Source: an uncultured Clostridia bacterium
GTDB taxonomy: Bacteria; Bacillota; Clostridia; Christensenellales; Aristaeellaceae
Length of the DNA stretch: 14,856 nucleotides
NCBI GenBank assembly: GCA_934615235.1
Contig: CAKTTL010000070.1
Span: forward strand, 1-14,856
Reading direction: 5' to 3'
A program made the translations under genes and the position numbers. Under the pieces are notes generated by a model that saw nothing but the letters and a program-made list of their open reading frames with translations, was not told the origin of the DNA and made no database searches. Below are positions 6,375 through 13,607 of this stretch, piece after piece; position 1 is the first letter of the stretch, and each line of letters starts with the position of its first letter.

Positions 6375-7208
6375 TTATTTCATGCCGGTAATGGCAATGC
6401 CTTCAACAAACTGCTTCTGGAAACTGAGGAAAACGACCGTCACGGGCAGCATAATCAGCGTCGCGGCCGCCATAATCGCGCCCACGTCCGACAGGTGCTG
6501 GCTGGAGAAGTAGTTGATCGCCAGCGGCATCGTCATGTTCGCCGTGCGGCTCAGATAAAGCAGCGGCCCAAGATAATCGTTCCATTGACCCAGGAATGTG
6601 AAAATGGCGAGCGCGCCCAGCGCGGGACGAATCAACGGCACAATCACCCGGGAATAGATGAACATATCGTTCGCGCCGTCAATGTGCGCGGCTTCCACCA
6701 ATTCGTCCGGAATATCCATGATGAACTGACGGCAGAGGAAAATGCCGAATCCGCCGACCATCCGGGGGATGATCAGCGCCAGCAGGCTGTCGTACATCCC
6801 CAGTCCCTGCACCAGCAGGAAGCTGGGAATCATTGTGGTCTGCGAAGGCACCATCATCGTGGCAAGAATAAACATGAAAATAAATTCTTTCCCCTTAAAC
6901 GAATACTTCGCAAACACAAAGCCCGCCAGCGAACTGGTGACCAGCATGATGACCGTGCCGCTCACCGAGGTGATAACGCTGTTGCGCAGCCATTTCCAGA
7001 TGGGCGCCTGCGTCATAACGGTGTGGTAATTCTTCATCGTCCATTGCTTTGGCCAGAACGTTTTGCCCTTGGCGATTTCGGTCAACGGCTTGAAAGAATT
7101 CAGGAGCATCCAGACATAGGGCAGGATAAAAATCAGGCCGATCAGCGTCATCACAAGTATCACGACGACGTTATAGACCTTTTTGTGATTTTGACGATTC
7201 TTACGCAT
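6375..7208 (-). CDS. Carbohydrate ABC transporter permease (MalG/UgpE type)
   Basis: A 277-residue inner-membrane subunit with about six membrane segments: the first at about 13-35 after a basic N-terminus, others near 80-100, 108-130, 140-160, 195-215 and 245-265. The EAA loop that contacts the ATPase is clear: EAAHIDGANDMFIY at about 172-185, followed by VIVPLIRP. This, with LGQWNDYLGPL near residue 207, places it in the MalG branch of sugar permeases (CUT1 type). It starts one nucleotide after the stop of the partner permease, so translation is coupled. It forms a heterodimeric channel with that partner and works with the binding protein encoded upstream. No ATPase gene is in the operon, so a shared ATPase elsewhere is presumably used. 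Confidence 0.93.
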   Translation of the reverse strand: MRKNRQNHKKVYNVVVILVMTLIGLIFILPYVWMLLNSFKPLTEIAKGKTFWPKQWTMKNYHTVMTQAPIWKWLRNSVITSVSGTVIMLVTSSLAGFVFAKYSFKGKEFIFMFILATMMVPSQTTMIPSFLLVQGLGMYDSLLALIIPRMVGGFGIFLCRQFIMDIPDELVEAAHIDGANDMFIYSRVIVPLIRPALGALAIFTFLGQWNDYLGPLLYLSRTANMTMPLAINYFSSQHLSDVGAIMAAATLIMLPVTVVFLSFQKQFVEGIAITGMK

Positions 7209-7209
7209 G

Positions 7210-8085
7210 TCAATACCCCCAGTCCACGCGATTGAAGCGCTGCTGGATCAGCGTTACAATCAGAATCATAATGAACAGGGTAACCGAAATTGCGGACGCA
7301 TATCCCATTTCCTTCTGCGCAAAGCCCTGATAATAAATATACGTGCTCAGCACCTGGCCGGAATAGCCGGCTCCGCCGCCCGAGGTAAGAATGGCAAACT
7401 GCGCAAACGCCTGAAACTGCGAGATAAAAGTCATGGAGCTGACGAAAATGAACGTGCGGCGCAGCAAGGGCAGGGTTATGTCGAAAAAACGGCGAACAGG
7501 ACCCGCACCGTCAATCTCCGCGGCCTCGTAATAATCGCCCGGAATGCCCTGAATGCCCGAAATAAACAAAATCGTGTTATATCCAACGTCCGCCCAGAGG
7601 GACAGAAGGATGATCGACGGCATGATCATCGCAGGGTTTCCCAGCCAGTCAATCGCACGGCCGCCCAGCGCCTTGATCATCATATTAAAGCCGCCCTTGA
7701 GGCCGAACAGGCTCTTTTGCCATACGACGGAAATCGCCGCAAGCGGCGCCACGCACGGCATGAAGAAAAACGTACGGAACAGCGACCGCCATTTGTTGGA
7801 CTCCAGCGAGCAGAGAATCGCCGCCGTCACCAGCGTCACGCAAATGTTGATCGTCACCATCGCAAGAACGTAATACAGCGTGTTAACCAGCGACGCTTTA
7901 TAGCGCGCGTCGGAAAAAAGCGCCGAATAGTTTTTGAATCCGACAAACACGTTGCCGCTCTGGCGAAGCGGATTATAATCCATGAAAGAGATCGCGAAGC
8001 TGGCGATGATCGGGATCACGACAAACACCGTCAGCAACAACAGCATCGGGATCAGCACCATGTAGGGAAACTTGCTTTTTTTCAT
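7210..8085 (-). CDS. Carbohydrate ABC transporter permease (MalF/UgpA type)
   Basis: A 291-residue inner-membrane subunit. After a short basic start (MKKSKF) come about six membrane segments, the first at about 9-35. The EAA loop is YEAAEIDGAGPVRRFFDITLPLL at about 186-208, with the WADVGYNTI segment just before, as in MalF/UgpA sugar permeases of the CUT1 class. No large periplasmic loop is present, as usual in Gram-positive members. It follows the binding-protein gene after a 106-nt gap containing a strong stem-loop. A GGAGG at 8101-8105 lies 15 nt before the ATG, farther than ideal, and can itself pair with an upstream CCTCC; no better in-frame start is seen. It overlaps nothing and is 1 nt from the second permease. 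Confidence 0.93.
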   Translation of the reverse strand: MKKSKFPYMVLIPMLLLLTVFVVIPIIASFAISFMDYNPLRQSGNVFVGFKNYSALFSDARYKASLVNTLYYVLAMVTINICVTLVTAAILCSLESNKWRSLFRTFFFMPCVAPLAAISVVWQKSLFGLKGGFNMMIKALGGRAIDWLGNPAMIMPSIILLSLWADVGYNTILFISGIQGIPGDYYEAAEIDGAGPVRRFFDITLPLLRRTFIFVSSMTFISQFQAFAQFAILTSGGGAGYSGQVLSTYIYYQGFAQKEMGYASAISVTLFIMILIVTLIQQRFNRVDWGY

Positions 8086-8100
8086 TGCGTTATCACTCGA

Positions 8101-8119
8101 CCTCCTGTTTTTTTGGAGG
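8101..8119 (-). promoter_or_regulatory. Small hairpin that could hide the permease ribosome binding site
   Basis: On the - strand CCTCC (8119-8115) can pair with GGAGG (8105-8101) around an A-rich loop. GGAGG is the only good Shine-Dalgarno match for the first permease gene, so pairing would reduce permease translation relative to the binding protein. The stem is only 5 bp; this is a suggestion from base pairing, not a known element. Confidence 0.3.
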
Positions 8120-8122
8120 AAT

Positions 8123-8148
8123 GCGGGGAGGAAGCAACCCCTCCCCGC
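8123..8148 (-). other. Strong intergenic stem-loop between binding-protein and permease genes
   Basis: GCGGGGAGG (8123-8131) and CCTCCCCGC (8140-8148) are perfect 9-bp complements around an 8-nt loop. Neither strand continues with a T-run, so it is not a standard terminator. A stem-loop after the binding-protein gene is a recurring arrangement in sugar ABC operons, as between malE and malF, where it protects the upstream mRNA and yields more binding protein than permease. The same role is inferred here. Confidence 0.7.
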
Positions 8149-8191
8149 AACGGGTCAGACTGACCGTCTCCCCGCGAAAGGCACGCGGCGG

Positions 8192-9472
8192 TTAATAAAT
8201 CTTCAGGTTCGCCGCGAGATTTTCCGTCATCTTCTGACACGCGTCCTCGACGGAGGTATAGGTGCCGTCGTCAGAGCAGAGGGAAACGAACGTGCGGCGA
8301 ATGGTGTCCTTGAGCACGTCGCTGTTGAACTTGCCGATGAATTCGGCGTTGTCCAGGTTGTCAAGCAGCGCCTTGATATAAGGGGCATTCTCGATGAATT
8401 CCGGATTGTTGGCAACGGACTTGCGCGGCGGGATCTGCGCGCAGGCGACGTTATGGCGGAGCATGTTGTCGGGATCCATCACAAACTTGACGAACTTCCA
8501 GGCCGCGTCGGCAACGGAGGTATTCTTCGCAACGCACAGGGACCAGCCGGTTTCGGCGACCCAGCGCTGCGGAACGCCTTCAACGAACGCGGGCTGCGGA
8601 ATGTAATCGAAATCAACGCCCTCTTCCATGCCGTAGGTGGTAACCAGGTCGGCAAGAACCCACGGGCCGCGGGTAACCATGTAGCACTCGTCCAGGCCGA
8701 TAAAGGCGTGACCGTCGTAGCCCAGAGAGCCGGTGCTGGATTCGAGGCTGGTGAGATGCTCGTCCTTGATCCAGGAGACAAGTTCCTTCATCGCGCTGAC
8801 GGCTTCGGGGGTGGTGAAATCCAGGGAACCGTCTTCCTTGCGGTATTCGCCGCCGTTTTGCAGGATCATGGCGAGATAGTTCGCCGTGAGGTTATCGCTG
8901 GTGGCGTATTCCAGGCCGCGCATTTCCATGACGCCGTCCTTTTCCACAGCGACCTTCCGGGCGATATCGAGCACTTCTTCCCACGTGGTCGGGTATGCGA
9001 GGCCGCTTTCTTCAAACAGTCTCTTGTGCGTGACGATCCCGCCGTATTCAACGTTGAGTTCCAGCGGTGCGCCGTAGTATTTTCCGTCCTTCTCCAGCGT
9101 GCCAAGCACGGGGGCGTAGGTGTCTTCCTTCAGCTCCGCCGCAAATTCCGCGGACATCTCGCTCAGCACGTCGTTTGCCACGAGGTCGAGCATCCAGCCG
9201 CCCCATACTTCGTAAATGTCGGCTCCGGCGCCGCCGGTCAGAAGAGAGGTCTGAATCTTGGCTTCAAAATCGGCGTACGGGAATTGCTCATATTCGATCT
9301 TGATATCCGGATTCTGCGCTTCGAATTCCGCAATCAGCTCTTTGTAGTTGTCGTTCCAGGCGTTATTGAGATGGGTCCAGAACTTCACGGTCGTGGTTGC
9401 CGCGTTTGCAGCCGGAATACAAAGACCCAGCACAAGAGCGAGCGCGAGGACAAAAGTAACCAGTTTCTTCAT
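8192..9472 (-). CDS. Extracellular sugar-binding protein of the ABC transporter
   Basis: A 426-residue family-1 type solute-binding protein. Residues 1-24 are a Sec signal peptide: MKKL, a hydrophobic LALALVLGL core and AANA, with probable signal peptidase I cleavage before ATTT. The mature protein begins VKFWTHLNNAWND and continues with EAQNPDIKIEYEQFPY, typical of sugar-binding proteins. Near 150-160 PTTWEEVL is another family hallmark. Length is normal. The only early cysteine (Cys18, LGLC) is not in a standard lipobox because the residue before it is Leu, so lipid anchoring is doubtful, which is odd for a Gram-positive. GGAGGT (9486-9481) precedes the ATG. A hairpin lies between this gene and the upstream GH4 gene, and a stronger one after it. 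It should determine substrate specificity, but the sugar cannot be read from sequence. Confidence 0.93.
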   Translation of the reverse strand: MKKLVTFVLALALVLGLCIPAANAATTTVKFWTHLNNAWNDNYKELIAEFEAQNPDIKIEYEQFPYADFEAKIQTSLLTGGAGADIYEVWGGWMLDLVANDVLSEMSAEFAAELKEDTYAPVLGTLEKDGKYYGAPLELNVEYGGIVTHKRLFEESGLAYPTTWEEVLDIARKVAVEKDGVMEMRGLEYATSDNLTANYLAMILQNGGEYRKEDGSLDFTTPEAVSAMKELVSWIKDEHLTSLESSTGSLGYDGHAFIGLDECYMVTRGPWVLADLVTTYGMEEGVDFDYIPQPAFVEGVPQRWVAETGWSLCVAKNTSVADAAWKFVKFVMDPDNMLRHNVACAQIPPRKSVANNPEFIENAPYIKALLDNLDNAEFIGKFNSDVLKDTIRRTFVSLCSDDGTYTSVEDACQKMTENLAANLKIY

Positions 9473-9499
9473 CAGAATTTACCTCCAGATTATTTTTTC

Positions 9500-9521
9500 A
9501 AAGGGAGCCCGCAGGCCCTTT
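9500..9521 (-). other. Stem-loop between GH4 and binding-protein genes
   Basis: AAAGGG (9500-9505) pairs with CCCTTT (9516-9521); an alternative keeps AAAGG/CCTTT with GCC/GGC inside and a CGCA loop. On the - strand it is followed by GAAAAAAT, not T, so it is not a terminator for the operon. It may be an mRNA processing or stability element separating the regulatory/enzymatic part from the highly expressed binding protein. Confidence 0.4.
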
Positions 9522-9525
9522 TGAA

Positions 9526-10848
9526 TCAGTATACATGCCTCCACGCTTCAGGCAACAGATCGAAGTTTTCCTCGATAAGCGCCCTGAGAAGGCCTTCCGG
9601 ATCGTCCGCCATGGCGCACAGCGGATCCAGATACATCGCTTCGGCCGCTTTCTGCAGGCTGCATTCCACGGCCGCGTCGACCAGCAGCACATACTCGCGT
9701 CCCAGCGCTTCGCACTTGGCGGCGATGCCGTCCGGCAGGCGGCCGATGTGCATGGGCTTGAGCCCCATATCGTTGACGAACGTCGGCAGTTCGACGATAA
9801 TTCCATCGGAAATATTCTCGATATAGCCGCGATTGATGACGTTCACCATCTCCCATGTGGTTTCGCCCGTGGCGAGCGCTCTCATAAAATGCGTGGCGCT
9901 TTCGCCGCTGCCCTCCATGAAATGCTCGTAGACGCCTGCATCGCCCGCGAGCGCCGCGTCCACGCGCTCGTCCCCCTCAGCGCGCCAGCCGTCGATCACC
10001 TTGAAATCGTTGTTAGGCCATTCCAGCTTCCGGTCGCGGATCACATTGTCGCGCAGGAAGGAAGAAAAGAATTCCTGCACATGGCGGTCGCCCGGCGCGG
10101 GATACAGGCCGAACACGCGCAGCAGATCGCTGGAAACCTGCTCGCGTTTGCCAAATTCCGTCGTCTTCAGCCGCTGACGCAGCAGCGGATAAGCGTCCTT
10201 CCCGTCGATTTCAAGCTTCGTAAACCATGTCAGATGGTTTACGCCCGCAGCCTCGTAATGAAGCCGCTCCAGCGGCACCTGGAAAACCTCGTCGGCAAGC
10301 GCTCTGGCCGTATCGGGCGTTCCGTGACAAAGGCCGAACGAGCGAACGCTCGAGTATTTCTGAATCGCCAGGCACTGCGCGCCTTCGGGGTTGGTGTAAT
10401 TGACGATATACGCCTCGGGGCACACGCGTTCCATCTCATGGGCGATTTCCAGCGCGAGCGGAATTGTGCGCAGGATGCGGATCACCGCGCCGGGGCCAAT
10501 CGTATCGCCGACGGACTGGTTGACGCCAAAGCGCGTGCAGGTACGAATATCCTGCCGCCAGCGCGGATACGCACCTACTGCGTAAATGTTGAAAACAAAA
10601 TCCGCGCCCGGCAGCGAGTTTTTATAGTGGTTATAGGAAACCACCTCAAAAGGCTTTCCGGAGTATTCCACCAGCTTGCGAACTGCAGCCGTCACACGTT
10701 TCAGCACAGGCTCATCGATATCGACCAGCCGAATGGAACCACCTTCAATAAAATCCTCATGCAGAATATCGCCGATCAGACGCATCGTAAAGACCGAGCT
10801 TCCCGCGCCGATAAACACAAAATGAAAGCGGGATCTGCCAAAGAACAT
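9526..10848 (-). CDS. GH4 glycosidase, CHGx type (possible alpha-glucuronidase/galacturonidase)
   Basis: A 440-residue cytosolic NAD+- and metal-dependent glycosidase of family 4. Visible features are the Rossmann loop FIGAGSSVFT (12-21), acidic end of strand 2 (DID, 43-45), NYTNPEG (150-156), metal-site Cys174-His175-Gly176-Thr177, and GVNH with His205. The CHGx form of the metal motif is associated with GH4 alpha-glucuronidases, and B. subtilis LplD is a GH4 alpha-galacturonidase, so a uronic-acid substrate is plausible but not shown. It is clearly a different subgroup from the CHSV enzyme at the operon end. GGAGG (10860-10856) precedes the ATG by 7 nt inside the 13-nt gap after the GntR gene. 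Family is very sure; substrate is uncertain. Confidence 0.87.
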   Translation of the reverse strand: MFFGRSRFHFVFIGAGSSVFTMRLIGDILHEDFIEGGSIRLVDIDEPVLKRVTAAVRKLVEYSGKPFEVVSYNHYKNSLPGADFVFNIYAVGAYPRWRQDIRTCTRFGVNQSVGDTIGPGAVIRILRTIPLALEIAHEMERVCPEAYIVNYTNPEGAQCLAIQKYSSVRSFGLCHGTPDTARALADEVFQVPLERLHYEAAGVNHLTWFTKLEIDGKDAYPLLRQRLKTTEFGKREQVSSDLLRVFGLYPAPGDRHVQEFFSSFLRDNVIRDRKLEWPNNDFKVIDGWRAEGDERVDAALAGDAGVYEHFMEGSGESATHFMRALATGETTWEMVNVINRGYIENISDGIIVELPTFVNDMGLKPMHIGRLPDGIAAKCEALGREYVLLVDAAVECSLQKAAEAMYLDPLCAMADDPEGLLRALIEENFDLLPEAWRHVY

Positions 10849-10861
10849 CTTCCGTCCTCCC

Positions 10862-11566
10862 CTATTCCAACGTCACGTGAAAACGGTATTTATCGCCGCA
10901 GATAAAGCTTTCGCAGTATTCGACCGGCTGTCCGGCGCAATAGGCCGTTCGCTCCATCTGCATTGCGCTGAGCACACCCTTGCGCCCCAGCAAATCCACC
11001 ACGAACTGCGGCGCAATGACCGCCTCGAAAACCTCCGTCGCTTTTTCCACTTCTCGTCCGCTGCAGCGCCGCAGTGTGTTGTACAGCCCGTTCTGCGCAA
11101 TCTCTTCAGCCGTGGCGTCGCTTAGAAACTCGAGTGGAATGTAGCTGGTTTCATATGCATAAGGGGTTTCATTTGCCAGCCGCAAGCGGCATATAGCTCG
11201 AACCGGCACGCCCTGACCAATTTCCAGCTTTTGTTGGATATGCCCCTGCGCCGGTATCGTCACCATCGAAAGCATTCTTGTTCCGGGAACGATATTCTGC
11301 TTGCGCAAATCCTCCGAAAACGAGTAAATGCTCGACAGCCGCTGCTCGATACGCCGGGGTTTTACAAACGTGCCGCGCCCCTGCTGGCGCACGATCACGC
11401 CTTCGTTTTCCATATTCTGCAAAGCCTGGCGGATCGTAATACGGCTGACGCCGAATTGCTCGCACAGCTCGCGCTCCGTGGGCAGCTTGCCATTCTCGCG
11501 ATATACGCCCTTATGAATCTGTTCCATCAACTGTTTCTGAACTCGCAAATATTCCGTCATTTCCAT
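10862..11566 (-). CDS. GntR-family regulator with UTRA sensor domain (HutC type)
   Basis: A 234-residue regulator. Residues about 5-70 are the winged helix of GntR proteins: GKLPTERELCEQFGVSRIT (26-44), then RQALQNMENEGVI and the wing QQGRGTFV (61-68). Residues about 78-230 fit a UTRA ligand-binding domain, which in this family senses small molecules, often sugar phosphates. The start ATG at 11566 is preferred because AGGTGATT lies 6-8 nt upstream; a GTG at 11578 in the same frame would add four residues but would lie within the ribosome binding site. It sits inside the operon 21 nt after the kinase and probably represses the divergent promoter region at 13590-13780 until a pathway sugar or sugar phosphate binds. 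Target sites are inferred. Confidence 0.92.
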   Translation of the reverse strand: MEMTEYLRVQKQLMEQIHKGVYRENGKLPTERELCEQFGVSRITIRQALQNMENEGVIVRQQGRGTFVKPRRIEQRLSSIYSFSEDLRKQNIVPGTRMLSMVTIPAQGHIQQKLEIGQGVPVRAICRLRLANETPYAYETSYIPLEFLSDATAEEIAQNGLYNTLRRCSGREVEKATEVFEAVIAPQFVVDLLGRKGVLSAMQMERTAYCAGQPVEYCESFICGDKYRFHVTLE

Positions 11567-11587
11567 AGGAAGAATCACCTTCCCTTT

Positions 11588-12514
11588 TCAGTTTTCCATT
11601 TGCAGCATCCGCTGGACATCATCTTGCGTGGGACATGCGATTGTCCCGCCAATTCGCGTCACGCTGACTGCGCCCGACGCATTGCCAATTCGCGCGCAGT
11701 CCTCCAGGGACATTCCTTGCAGCCATGCGTAAAGAAAACCTCCGTTAAAGCTGTCTCCTGCGCCCGTGGTGTCAATCGCCTTGACATGAAACCCTGGAAT
11801 TCTCCGCGGGGATATGCTCCCCTTCTCGCACAAAATAACGCCGTCACTTCCGCACTTAACGATTACATTCGTACCCTCTGCCGCAATGCGGCGTGCAGCT
11901 TCCATGCTGTCCTTCTGTCCGGTAATCGCTTCAGCTTCACGCTCGTTAGGAAAGAAGAAATCCGTCACCGGCAACAATTTGTCAAGCCCTTCATGCCAGC
12001 GTCCCTCTTCATCCCATCCCGCATCGAGCGACGTACTCATTCCTCTCGCCTTCGCCCGGCGATACAGCTGATCCAGGTTTTTACGAACCTTGGGCTGAAA
12101 GAAATAGGACGCCATATGGATATGGCGGGCGTTCGCCCGTTCCAGCGGCACCTCGTCCTGCCTGAACGCGTCGATCGTGTCGCCGAAGCAGGTCACCAGC
12201 GCGCGGTCGTCCGCCGTGCTGACGCTCACCGTCAGCCCGGTGCGATACTTTGGCGAAATCTCTACCAGCGTGGTGTCGACGTTATACTTTTTCAGCCCCT
12301 GCAGCGCGATTTCGCCGTAATGATCCCGGCCGAGTTTTCCGAAAAAGCCCGTCGCCGCGCCGAGGCTGGAGGCTACGCACGCGCATATCGCCGTAGAGCT
12401 GCCAAGGCATTCGGTATAGTCCTCGCCCATGATTTCCATTCCGAGAAGCGGCGCGCTTTGAAAACCGGAAAGCACCAAATCCACATTCAGTTCGCCTGCG
12501 CACAGTAAATCCAC
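11588..12514 (-). CDS. PfkB-family (ribokinase-like) carbohydrate kinase
   Basis: A 308-residue cytosolic kinase expected to phosphorylate a sugar or sugar derivative with ATP. The C-terminal PfkB signature DTTGAGDSFNGGF (248-260) is intact, with catalytic base Asp254. The N-terminal half has the family GELNVDLV strand (7-14), GSSTAICACVASSLG near 38-52, and GFFGKLGRDHYG (57-67). Length is typical. The start is GTG at 12514, with GGAGGGA (12527-12521) 6 nt upstream; that site overlaps the stop region of the SIS gene, so the two genes are tightly coupled. Candidates for the reaction include tagatose- or fructose-phosphate kinase, a free-sugar kinase, or a fructosamine-type kinase like FrlD; sequence alone does not decide. 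Placed directly after the SIS gene it probably acts on the same sugar. Confidence 0.9.
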   Translation of the reverse strand: MDLLCAGELNVDLVLSGFQSAPLLGMEIMGEDYTECLGSSTAICACVASSLGAATGFFGKLGRDHYGEIALQGLKKYNVDTTLVEISPKYRTGLTVSVSTADDRALVTCFGDTIDAFRQDEVPLERANARHIHMASYFFQPKVRKNLDQLYRRAKARGMSTSLDAGWDEEGRWHEGLDKLLPVTDFFFPNEREAEAITGQKDSMEAARRIAAEGTNVIVKCGSDGVILCEKGSISPRRIPGFHVKAIDTTGAGDSFNGGFLYAWLQGMSLEDCARIGNASGAVSVTRIGGTIACPTQDDVQRMLQMEN

Positions 12515-12529
12515 CCGTAATCCCTCCGC

Positions 12530-13567
12530 TCAGAGCTTGATCCAGGGATCCAGTCCGTCCGGCGCGTCCGGGTCGCACCCGACGATACCCGACTTGAAGA
12601 ACGTCGCCATCTGGCACAGGTTGACCAGCGGCAGACCGGCGGCGATATCGGAAAGCTTCCTGCCGAAGGCAAAGTTGACCGTGCCTTCCATTTCAAAGGG
12701 TTCGTTCGTCGCGGTCAGCACCTGCGCGCCTTTTTTAAGAATATCCCGAACCAGCGCCGTTTCTTCTTTACGCGCGCCGTCGCTCAGGCGGACGATCACC
12801 AGCGTCTGCGGGTTGAACAGTACGATCGGACCATGGCGGACGTCCAGCAGATGATAATAGTTGCTGGGCAGCTGAGAAATCTCCTTGAACGCAAGCGCTC
12901 CCTCTTCGGCCAGGCCGTCGAACGGGCCGTCGGCGAGCACCACGCCGTGCGTCCAGCCGTTCCCGGCGATTTGACGCAGCTGCGGCTCAATACGCTCCAG
13001 ATACGCGTCTCCGTCCGCCGCCAGCGCCTCGAAGCCTTCGACGACCGCCTTGTCGCCCATCATTTCGCCAACCGCCATCGCGCCGGCGGCGTACAGGTTC
13101 GACACGCAGCGCGTCTGGCAAACGCTCTGATCGAAATTCCAGGGCATCGCAAGCGTAAAATCAGACAGCTTCTCCAACGGCGTATCTTCCGCGCAGGTCA
13201 GGCTCATAAACTTCGCGCCCACGTTCATGGCCGCGACAGTTTCATACGCGTTCACCACTTCGCTCGTGCAGCCCGAACGGGAAAGCGAGACGATCAGCGC
13301 GTCGCGCAGCATCGGACGATAGTTTTCGCTGTTGAGCCAAAGATCACCGGAGGCCAGCGCATACACGGGGATATCAGCACGCACGGAGGCGATGGAGCGC
13401 ATGGAGCAGGAAAGCATATAGCTTGAACCGCAGCCGGTGAACACGATCGCGCGCGGCGAAACCTCTTTATAAAAACTCGCAAGCGCTTCGCTCCGCTGTT
13501 TGACAAGCGCGATCGTTTTTTCAAGCGACCGATACTGATCCTTGATTTCCGTAAGAGTAATGTTCAC
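12530..13567 (-). CDS. SIS-domain sugar isomerase / deglycase-like protein
   Basis: A 345-residue protein with two SIS (sugar isomerase) folds, like the isomerase half of GlmS and like AgaS or FrlB/FraB. First-domain signature: FTGCGSSYM (43-51) and SLSRSGCTSE (94-103), which bind the sugar phosphate. In the second domain Glu229 (FKEIS) and His245 (VRHGP) match the Glu and His used by GlmS and by FrlB/FraB deglycases; a Lys near the C-terminus (Lys344) may match the GlmS C-terminal lysine. Probable roles are aldose-ketose isomerisation, amino-sugar phosphate isomerisation/deamination, or cleavage of a phosphorylated Amadori compound. It starts with GTG at 13567 with GAGGAGGAG upstream, and is the first gene after the operon promoter. 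Family is sure; reaction is open. Confidence 0.88.
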   Translation of the reverse strand: MNITLTEIKDQYRSLEKTIALVKQRSEALASFYKEVSPRAIVFTGCGSSYMLSCSMRSIASVRADIPVYALASGDLWLNSENYRPMLRDALIVSLSRSGCTSEVVNAYETVAAMNVGAKFMSLTCAEDTPLEKLSDFTLAMPWNFDQSVCQTRCVSNLYAAGAMAVGEMMGDKAVVEGFEALAADGDAYLERIEPQLRQIAGNGWTHGVVLADGPFDGLAEEGALAFKEISQLPSNYYHLLDVRHGPIVLFNPQTLVIVRLSDGARKEETALVRDILKKGAQVLTATNEPFEMEGTVNFAFGRKLSDIAAGLPLVNLCQMATFFKSGIVGCDPDAPDGLDPWIKL

Positions 13568-13591
13568 AACCGGTGACTCCTCCTCAAATTT

Positions 13592-13602
13592 ATTATAACC
13601 AA
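13592..13602 (-). promoter_or_regulatory. Operator-like 11-mer at the operon start site
   Basis: TTGGTTATAAT read on the - strand, positioned at the expected transcription start of the operon. The identical 11-mer occurs on the + strand at 13767-13777 over the -10 of the divergent HAD gene, and its core is repeated in the palindrome at 13678-13701. A bound protein here would block initiation or early elongation. Confidence 0.5.
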
Positions 13603-13607
13603 TTCAA

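Noticed and set aside
4935..7235. A very long open frame on the + strand (766 codons) opposite the GH4 and permease genes.
   Set aside because: It is exactly antisense to two genes with clear family motifs. Its translation is rich in Arg, His and Gln with no domain, and it has no ribosome binding site. It reflects GC-rich codon use of the real genes.
8072..9826. A long + strand open frame (584 codons) opposite the binding-protein gene.
   Set aside because: It covers a well-recognised solute-binding protein on the other strand, shows no motif of its own and crosses gene borders and hairpins.
10627..10644. Inverted repeat GTGGTT-N6-AACCAC resembling the intergenic operator boxes.
   Set aside because: It lies within the conserved coding part of the CHGT GH4 gene, its codons encode ordinary family residues, and no promoter is near. 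Probably coincidental.
10823..10836. TGAAAGCGGGATCT, close to a CcpA catabolite-control (cre) site.
   Set aside because: It departs from the cre pattern at key central positions and sits in codons near the start of the GH4 gene rather than at a promoter.
9535..12508. Further long + strand frames opposite the second GH4, GntR and kinase genes.
   Set aside because: All are mirror frames of genes with intact catalytic or DNA-binding motifs; compositions are Arg/His-rich and no start signals are seen.
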